Assembly (NCBI GenBank): GCA_039198585.1
Contig: JBCCTJ010000039.1
Location: 1-6,907, forward strand
Direction of reading: 5' to 3'
From: JBCCTJ01 sp039198585
GTDB taxonomy: Bacteria > Bacteroidota > Bacteroidia > Cytophagales > Amoebophilaceae
DNA: 6,907 nt
In this document: piece by piece, positions 1-4,619 of the stretch
Layout of the letters: each line of letters begins with the position of its first letter
How positions within the stretch are numbered: the first letter of the stretch is position 1
Translations under genes and position numbers: made by a program
The notes under the pieces: generated by a model
The model's database searches: none
What the model was told of the DNA's origin: nothing
The model's input: the letters and a program-made list of their open reading frames with translations, nothing else

Positions 1-222
1 TATTCTGTCGAAGTCAGATGTATGATATATACAACCAACTCGATTGAGAATTTGAATAGACAAACTCGGAAGATCACTAAAACCAAAATTAGCTTTGAGC
101 AATTTGAGCAAGAAGAAAATTTGCTTGATTTGATTTTTATGATTATTAAAGATTTCGAAGCCAATAGTTGGCAGAAGTATGCAGTAACCAACTTTCAATA
201 CCTTATCAAAAAACACAATTAA
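1..222 (+). CDS. IS256/mutator-family transposase, C-terminal fragment
   Basis: This is the last 73 codons of a DDE transposase; the reading frame is open from the window edge to TAA at 220-222, so the rest lies to the left. The stretch IYTTNSIENLNRQ (codons 9-21 of the visible part) followed by RKITKTK is the C-terminal signature of IS256-type (mutator) transposases, which move an insertion sequence by cut-and-paste or copy-and-paste chemistry. In many family members TTNxIE is followed by an acidic, leucine-rich helix, and here ENLLDLIFMII fits. An ATG at 22-24 is internal to the motif and is not the real start. Family members are about 390-410 residues, so whether this copy is full length cannot be judged. 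The product ends with a normal-looking tail, so the C-terminus itself seems intact. Confidence 0.88.
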   Translation, partial: YSVEVRCMIYTTNSIENLNRQTRKITKTKISFEQFEQEENLLDLIFMIIKDFEANSWQKYAVTNFQYLIKKHN

Positions 223-235
223 TTATACGAACCTC
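1..235 (+). mobile_element. Right end of an IS256-family insertion sequence (partial)
   Basis: The transposase end at 1-222 implies an IS that enters from the left. Sequence that still resembles dnaB starts by about 235-245, so the right edge of the element must fall within roughly 25 bases after the transposase stop. I cannot define the terminal inverted repeat because the other end is outside the window. The short distance could also mean the IS end itself is trimmed. Confidence 0.55.
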
Positions 236-595
236 GATAAATATTATCTAGAGCTGGATAGCCAGTAGATATACACTTCTTCCTTGCTGCTAGTTCTTTT
301 CTAGCCTCTTCCATTAATCTTTGCTCATCTGCTAAGTTGTTTTCTCAGATCCCTTTAGATTATTCAATAATCTGCTCTGATAAAGAGCCGCACAGATCAA
401 AAACATTTTCTGTGTGGTCTTTTGATCGTTCATTAATATTGGCAAAGATTTTTTTAACCTGATGGCGCATGTAATATTCTAGCACTAACTTTGCATGAGG
501 TTCGACGTTTTTTGTCGAAATAATTGACTCAGTTAGGGTTAACAAATAGGGAATTCCTCCCAAATTTTCCAAGTTCCTTGCTTCTTGAGCTCCTC
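235..595 (-). pseudogene. dnaB: dnaB-like replicative helicase remnant, inactivated
   Basis: Read on the minus strand, this gives the part of DnaB that joins the N-terminal domain to the RecA-like ATPase. From 595 down: EELKKQG, then after a one-base loss near 572 the frame continues with LENLGGIPYLLTLT, NVEPHAKLVLEYY and ENVFDL. This matches the order in DnaB (EELxxxG, GGxxYLxxLT, N-x-x-x-HA-x-x-V, DVFDL). Two stops interrupt the same frame, TAA at 360-362 and TGA at 345-347, after which it resumes with ADEQRLMEEARKEL and then ISTGYPALDNI, the linker and the conserved TG-x-x-x-LD at the start of the helicase domain. The similarity stops at about 235, against the IS256-type element; the ATPase core is missing. 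Two nonsense mutations, a frameshift and truncation make this a pseudogene. A functional dnaB must exist elsewhere. It could also derive from a phage or plasmid helicase. Confidence 0.78.
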
Positions 596-837
596 ACAAG
601 CTAGCCTAGGACCTATCGGCAACCATACACATATTAGAATTGATCAAAAGAAAGAATAGTATTTTTAGCAAAAAAATATCAATCAACAAGGTATTCCTGC
701 TAAGAGTTGAGCAGTTGACGCGTAGCATGAAGCAATGTAATAGTGGGAGAACTATGCTCTGCTCCCAGTCAACTATAATAAGGTGATTATAGTCTCGTTG
801 CTTTCCTTAGTAGCTGCTTAGTTTTATTACTATGAAT
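596..837. other. Gene-free stretch; possible further decay of the dnaB N-terminus
   Basis: No open frame of note. On the minus strand, codons from 764 read EQSIVL, which resembles the EQSVLG near the start of DnaB. It lies about 56 codons upstream of EELKKQG, close to the spacing in E. coli DnaB. The sequence between is too degraded to align by eye, so this extension is only a suggestion. Two small inverted repeats are present: gggag 745-749 with ctccc 762-766, and a perfect 8-base stem 772-779 with 786-793 (actataat/attatagt, 6-base loop). Neither is followed by a T run. Confidence 0.35.
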
Positions 838-868
838 TTGTTTCAATAAGCCTATTTGCGTATTTTTG
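838..868 (+). promoter_or_regulatory. Bacteroidota-type promoter of the protease/Mth938 operon
   Basis: TTG at 838-840 and TATTTTTG at 861-868 match the -33 (TTG) and -7 (TAnnTTTG) elements of the Bacteroidota housekeeping sigma factor, with a 20-base spacer. Transcription would begin near 874, leaving an AT-rich leader of about 29 bases before the ATG at 903. Confidence 0.7.
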
Positions 869-902
869 ATCCGTAAAAGCATTTTTTTAAAAAATATCAA
901 CC

Positions 903-1457
903 ATGGATAACGCAGATTTTACACCAGGTTTAATACCAGGTCAGTTCATTGCATGGGTTACTTTTCCAGGTATAATCATCCATGAATTAGCTCATGTAAT
1001 TTTTTGCCTCATCACACGAGTTCCTATTCATGAAGTTCGCTTTTTTCATCCATTCAAAACCCCTCCTGGCTATGTATTGCATGGTAAGCCACAATACTTC
1101 GTTTCTACTTTGCTGATTACAATAGGGCCATTATTGGTCAATACACTGCTAGCCATGGGAGTGTTTATCTTAGCTATTTTGTCTAAAGAAGTAAAGTTGC
1201 TCTTATTCTTCCTACTATGGTTGGGTACTGTTATTGGTATGCATGCTTTCCCTAGTACGACTGATGCTAGTACGCTTCTGGATGAAACTAACGAACGTAT
1301 TAAGAGTAATTTTTTGGTGGTACTTGCTTATCCTATTGTTCTGCTCATCTATATAGCTGATTTTCTGAGCATGGTTTGGTTCGATGCATTTTACGCTTTA
1401 GGATTGCTTTTTTTGGGTGGGTATCTAATAGGAGTTTCTACTTTTACTCTATTGTAA
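903..1457 (+). CDS. Small integral-membrane zinc metalloprotease-like protein (M50-type motifs)
   Basis: A 184-residue, very hydrophobic protein with about four to five membrane segments. The zinc-ligand motif HELAH is at residues 27-31, inside the first hydrophobic stretch (FPGIIIHELAH). GPLLVN at 75-80 resembles the GPxxN motif of M50 site-2-protease relatives, and HAFPSTTDA at 114-122 sits where that family has its third zinc ligand, an aspartate (probably D121). Together these predict an intramembrane metalloprotease or a relative. The usual PDZ domain and substrate-gating parts are absent, and the protein is much shorter than RseP or SpoIVFB. The start is the first ATG after a well-placed promoter; no Shine-Dalgarno is visible, which is normal for Bacteroidota. 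The stop is followed within 3-9 bases by the next gene, so the two are almost surely co-transcribed. The substrate is unknown. The motifs are seen directly; catalytic activity is inferred. Confidence 0.8.
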   Translation: MDNADFTPGLIPGQFIAWVTFPGIIIHELAHVIFCLITRVPIHEVRFFHPFKTPPGYVLHGKPQYFVSTLLITIGPLLVNTLLAMGVFILAILSKEVKLLLFFLLWLGTVIGMHAFPSTTDASTLLDETNERIKSNFLVVLAYPIVLLIYIADFLSMVWFDAFYALGLLFLGGYLIGVSTFTLL

Positions 1458-1460
1458 ACT

Positions 1461-2459
1461 GTGGTTATGAGACTCTCATCTTACTTTAATAGACTAGCTG
1501 TAAAAAAAAGAAAAATAGTTGTCTTGGTACCTATTTTACATTTACTTGTTTATATTTTTCCTAATCCACTGTCACTAGCAAAAGAAGCAACCAACTACCA
1601 AGAAAACATAATCAAAAAAAGCTATCCAATGCAGAATAATCATCAGTCATTTCTCACTTTACCTACAAAGCAGGCCATAAAAATTTTGATAATCACTATT
1701 GTTATTTTTATCGTCACAGCAGGGATTGTCTTTTACGGATATAAACAAGACCAGTTAAATCAAACAGAAAGTCAGTCAAGTAAAGCAATCAAAGCATTTG
1801 TCGATGAGCATAGATCTTCCCAAAAAGTATTTCCCTATCTTACACAATTCATTGACTTGCCTATCGACGATCCATTAATGATACAAAAAACTGATTTTGC
1901 TAATTTTTCTAGTAAAAACCAACCCTATACCTATGGTCACTCTCTTTATGAATGGCACTTCCTCCCCGCTGATAAACTAAAAGAAGCACATGCAAAAGGT
2001 CATGCTGCTATTGTTGCTTTCAAATGGGGAGAAACCATTGTTCAGTATCCTGATGGAAGTATGAAAAAACTAGCGCAAAGCGTAGAAAAGGGTGATTGCT
2101 GGCTTCTGCCTAATGCTTTAGGAACACTGAACTATAAAGAAATGGGCTACAAGCAAGGTAAGCGAGTAAGTCACAGACATTTGCGTAGTAAAGATTCTGG
2201 AACAGGTGTTTTACCCTATAATATTGATGCTCTCTTACAGAAAGCAGGTAATAGGCAAGACTTGTATATACTCATTTCTCAAGGGATGACAGTATACCTA
2301 GATGTTGCTGACAGTACAGTAACGTATTTGCAGCAACTGCAACAAGCAGGAAAAATCAAAGGATTTTTTATACTTGATTCTGCGAAAGTCCCCTATGTTT
2401 TGCTTAATTTAATACTGAAAGGATTGCAAGTAGCTGTTTTGTATCATAGTACTTGCTGA
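1461..2459 (+). CDS. Membrane-anchored protein with C-terminal Mth938-like (DUF498) domain
   Basis: A protein of up to 332 residues. Residues about 19-40 form a signal-peptide-like hydrophobic segment ending in PLSLA. Residues 73-93 are a strong transmembrane helix. Residues about 105-180 are hydrophilic with no recognised domain. Residues about 184-332 look like the Mth938/DUF498 fold: an IVQYPDGS strand-turn (193-200), SGTG at 246-249, a helix plus LYILISQG (268-275), and the C-terminal signature VAVLYHSTC, equivalent to VAAIIHVTC in Mth938. Known members are small soluble proteins of 110-130 residues; relatives include the mitochondrial complex I assembly factor NDUFAF3. Membrane anchoring is therefore unusual. 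The frame opens with GTG at 1461; ATG at 1467 is equally likely. ATG at 1629 (residue 57) would leave only one membrane helix and could flip the side on which the domain lies. It is second in the operon with the protease-like gene. The biochemical role is unknown. Confidence 0.78.
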   Translation: MVMRLSSYFNRLAVKKRKIVVLVPILHLLVYIFPNPLSLAKEATNYQENIIKKSYPMQNNHQSFLTLPTKQAIKILIITIVIFIVTAGIVFYGYKQDQLNQTESQSSKAIKAFVDEHRSSQKVFPYLTQFIDLPIDDPLMIQKTDFANFSSKNQPYTYGHSLYEWHFLPADKLKEAHAKGHAAIVAFKWGETIVQYPDGSMKKLAQSVEKGDCWLLPNALGTLNYKEMGYKQGKRVSHRHLRSKDSGTGVLPYNIDALLQKAGNRQDLYILISQGMTVYLDVADSTVTYLQQLQQAGKIKGFFILDSAKVPYVLLNLILKGLQVAVLYHSTC

Positions 2460-2483
2460 GTGAACAGAATGAATGTGATCATA

Positions 2484-2530
2484 GATATTTCTTGGTCAAC
2501 TTCAACCAACTATAAACTCACTGAAATATC
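2484..2530. repeat. Nested inverted repeat downstream of the operon
   Basis: A perfect 8-base outer stem, gatatttc 2484-2491 with gaaatatc 2523-2530, encloses a 5-base stem, ttggt 2492-2496 with accaa 2505-2509. It lies 25 bases after the stop of the Mth938-like gene and 40 bases before the tRNA promoter. It may help end the operon transcript or stabilise its 3' end, but it has no following T run and is AT-rich. Confidence 0.35.
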
Positions 2531-2569
2531 ACTTAGCACTGCTTATGTGCGTAAGAAAATAAATCTAAA

Positions 2570-2600
2570 TTGCTAATACTATTTTGATGTATTAGTTTTG
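2570..2600 (+). promoter_or_regulatory. Promoter of tRNA-Asp
   Basis: TTG at 2570-2572 and TAGTTTTG at 2593-2600, separated by 20 bases, match the Bacteroidota -33/-7 consensus. The predicted start falls at about 2606, at or just before the mature 5' end of the tRNA at 2607, so the primary transcript would have almost no leader. Confidence 0.72.
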
Positions 2601-2606
2601 TTACTT

Positions 2607-2680
2607 GGTCTGGTAGTTCAGTTGGTTAGAATGCCTGCCTGTCACGCAGGAGGTCGCGGGTTCGAGTCCCGTCCAGACCG
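2607..2680 (+). tRNA. tRNA-Asp (anticodon GTC)
   Basis: A complete 74-base cloverleaf. The acceptor stem is ggtctgg 2607-2613 with ccagacc 2673-2679, with discriminator G at 2680. The D arm is gttc/gaat with the AGTTGGTTA loop. The anticodon stem cctgc/gcagg holds the loop ctgtcac, with GTC at 2641-2643. The T arm is gcggg-ttcgagt-cccgt. All stems pair fully apart from G-T wobbles. CCA is not encoded (gctctt follows), so it must be added by the nucleotidyltransferase. It reads Asp codons GAC and GAU. Confidence 0.97.
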
Positions 2681-2701
2681 CTCTTAATCAAGCTAATAAA
2701 C

Positions 2702-2725
2702 GGAAGTGACTAAGATCTTACTTCC
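2702..2725. terminator. Hairpin just after tRNA-Asp, possible terminator
   Basis: ggaagtg 2702-2708 pairs with tacttcc 2719-2725 (one G-T wobble), around a short loop that contains the palindrome aagatctt. It begins 22 bases past the tRNA, where a transcript end is expected. No T run follows, so intrinsic termination is uncertain. Confidence 0.35.
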
Positions 2726-2730
2726 CTAAT

Positions 2731-3180
2731 CTGATTAACAATTCTTGTTGGATCAATAGCAATACTTTCTAGTACATATCATGCTAACATGCCCTCACTC
2801 AGATAAGTGCTTGACCAGTTCTTGCACTGTAATTTTTGCGGCTATGCAAAAATTAGTTTACTCACTTCATAGTATGAGAAAAATTTTGAATGGCTTGCAA
2901 TTACAGCTAATTTATGTAATTAGTATAGATAACCCCAAAGCATAGCCTCTTCGACATAAACAAAATCAATGATATTAAAACTACAAATCCAAGATGATCA
3001 AAAAATATTTGCTTCTCTACTAGGTCCGTGAATACTATTGAGTCCTTAAGAAAAAATAAGACAAGATTAGCTATGCTACTTATGCAACGAATATAGGGTT
3101 GTCCTAGATCAAATGGCAGAATAAGAGAAGATTAGTAATTCTAATAATATAAAAGAAGGGGTTATCGCTGATATTATCCT
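2731..3180. other. Intergenic stretch without a recognisable gene
   Basis: AT-rich sequence with many stops in all frames. The only clear structure is the 26-base hairpin at 2830-2855. I find no TAnnTTTG promoter upstream of the open frame that follows at 3221. Confidence 0.6.
2830..2855. repeat. Perfect 10-base-pair hairpin
   Basis: taatttttgc at 2830-2839 and gcaaaaatta at 2846-2855 are exact reverse complements around the loop ggctat. It has an A run on one side and a T run on the other within the stem, as in bidirectional terminators, but no T run outside the stem. It could be a decayed terminator or the end of a lost element. Confidence 0.6.
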
Positions 3181-3220
3181 ATGAAAAAACAAGCAAGACA
3201 AAGATCAAAATGCCTATCTT

Positions 3221-3493
3221 ATGATTGTACTGCCGTGTAAGCTAGAGTCGATTCCAGTAAGACCAGAGGATTACTTGACAGGTTATAACTATGCGTTACT
3301 TGCTAAAGCTACACTTTTAGTAGCTGTCAATAAGCTAGAAAAACGAATATTGAAAGTACCTAAACAGCATACTTTCCCAAAACTAGAGAAAGTACTCAGA
3401 ATGCCTGATGTCTCTATGGTGAATGGTGACGAAAAAATCAAGGAATTGCTCATCCAAGTAGAGTCTTTGACTAGACGTGACTTGGGGGTGTAA
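3221..3493 (+). pseudogene. Short unrecognised open frame, possibly the remnant of a frameshifted gene
   Basis: A 90-codon frame from ATG at 3221 to TAA at 3491-3493. The peptide is basic and mixed in composition (LPCKLESIPVRPEDYLTGY near the start, a hydrophobic-helical ALLAKATLLVAVNKLEKRIL, then charged sequence to the end). I recognise no domain. The frame is open back to a stop at 3182-3184. One base upstream, an ATG at 3181 runs into six adenines (3184-3189); loss of a single A would join it to this frame as MKNKQDKDQNAYLM. This fits an older gene broken in a homopolymer, but the open frame could also be chance. There is no promoter or ribosome site that supports expression. Confidence 0.3.
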
Positions 3494-3797
3494 CCTAAAC
3501 TCTGTCTAAGGTTTCAAATGTAAGGTTAAAGAGATATTCTAGATCCAAATCTAATGGTTAATTGCTCTACTGTCAAACCCCCATGTGACAGGGAAACACT
3601 CGATTTTTTTACCTGGGGACCGGCGTAGATACAAATTTTTTGCCCGCTATCGCAGCATAGATAGGTATATAACATGGATTTTGTTCTGCTATTTTTACTT
3701 TCTTACATTTTCTAATCTTCTGTTATGTTCCAAGAGTATGTGCACAATTAGGTGAGTACATAATATTTTGTACCTGCATTGGAGCTACAAAAGTAGA
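3494..3797. other. Intergenic stretch without a recognisable gene
   Basis: No open frame longer than a few dozen codons. It contains a 6-base stem ctgtca 3570-3575 with tgacag 3586-3591, a local GC-rich patch near 3611-3626, and two runs of T (3604-3610 and 3635-3641). Nothing identifies it further. Confidence 0.5.
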
Positions 3798-4441
3798 TTA
3801 AAGAACCATCTTAAAGTCATGATACCCAGTAGACAGTTTGTGTTGGTCTGTAGAATAATACCTCAGATGTTTTTCTGGATCAAAACTAAAAAATACTGAG
3901 CGAAAACGTGTGGAGATTATCTCCACTAAACGTTTCGATACAGTTCGCAATTTATAATATGCTTCAGCCAGCTTATGTAGCTGACAGGATACCATCGCGC
4001 TTTTACTAAGGTCATAAGCAATCATAAGCCTAGATGTAAGAAACACTATTGTGTTTTTGTCTGTAGGCAGCAAGTTGCTTTGTAATACCTCACCCGTCGG
4101 TCATTTTAGGAATTTTTTTTGTACGTTAAGTATATCCAAGACATCAATAGACTTAGTTGCTTGTTTATACAGTAGGACATGGGGTTGCCTATACATATAT
4201 AGTTACCCTGCTTGCCCCAGACAAAATTCATAAGTGGTTGAATACCCTTTTTTGTTAGGCAATACATGATAAAGTACTTCTTATCAATAGATCCTTCAAA
4301 CATATACACTACACCAAGAAAACGATTGGGTGCGAGTCGATGTATCCTAAGATTAGAAGCCCTAGTCAACTTAAGACCAGGCTGTTCTATGCGCAACTTA
4401 GTGCACAACAACACCCAAGCTGGGAGCAAGTAGGCTGGACA
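3798..4441 (-). pseudogene. Possible broken gene of unknown function (two abutting minus-strand frames)
   Basis: Two minus-strand open frames meet almost end to end. The upstream frame is open from 4441 to a TAA at 4106-4108, and the downstream frame is open from 4100 to a stop at 3798-3800. They differ by one reading frame, and a run of eight thymines (4113-4120 on the plus strand) sits just upstream of the junction. Together they give about 210 codons. The second part has a natural-looking composition (SKSAMVSCQLHKLAEAYYKL and then basic/aromatic sequence). No ATG start, promoter or known domain is visible, and the plus strand has overlapping short open frames as well. I regard it as a candidate remnant only. 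Confidence 0.28.
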
Positions 4442-4482
4442 TCAAATCATGGCACAAAACCTTCACGCCTGCTATGGCTGAC

Positions 4483-4521
4483 CCAATGCAGTCGATCAAG
4501 GGGCTTCGCTAGTCGCATTGG
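4483..4521. repeat. Inverted repeat with 25-base loop
   Basis: ccaatgc 4483-4489 and gcattgg 4515-4521 are exact reverse complements. They lie in a GC-richer patch just upstream of the promoter of the large exported-protein gene. It may be a terminator-like or regulatory structure, or chance. Confidence 0.35.
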
Positions 4522-4544
4522 CATGAATTCCTAGGCAGTCAGTT

Positions 4545-4575
4545 TTGCTATTGTAGTGCTTAGTTGTTAGCTTTG
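4545..4575 (+). promoter_or_regulatory. Bacteroidota-type promoter of the large exported-protein gene
   Basis: TTG at 4545-4547 and a perfect TAnnTTTG (TAGCTTTG) at 4568-4575, with a 20-base spacer. Transcription should begin near 4581, giving a leader of about 39 bases. An imperfect inverted repeat (gttgttagc 4563-4571 with gctaaacaac 4590-4599, one extra A) overlaps the -7 element and the start site, and could act as an operator or a leader hairpin. Confidence 0.75.
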
Positions 4576-4619
4576 TACCCAACAATAACGCTAAACAACA
4601 ACGCTCATAATTCTATACT

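Noticed and set aside
745..793. Hairpins 745-766 and 772-793 as terminators
   Set aside because: Stems are short and AT-rich or have a large loop, with no T run on either side, so they do not qualify as intrinsic terminators.
2607..2700. tRNA-Asp as an integration site for a mobile element
   Set aside because: I found no second copy of the tRNA 3' end in the window and no integrase gene nearby.
3181..3240. 20-codon plus-strand frame starting with MKKQARQ
   Set aside because: Too short and without homology I can see; more useful as a possible displaced start for the frame at 3221.
3674..3715. Tiny hydrophobic peptide frame (MDFVLLFLLSYIF)
   Set aside because: Only 13 residues, with no promoter or ribosome site; T-rich DNA readily gives such frames.
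4051..4233. 60-codon plus-strand open frame
   Set aside because: Overlaps the two minus-strand frames, has no promoter or recognisable motif, and its composition (Cys- and Ser-rich) looks like chance reading.
4340..4534. 64-codon plus-strand open frame
   Set aside because: No start context or domain; it ends just before the promoter of the large gene and is probably an accident of the GC-richer patch.
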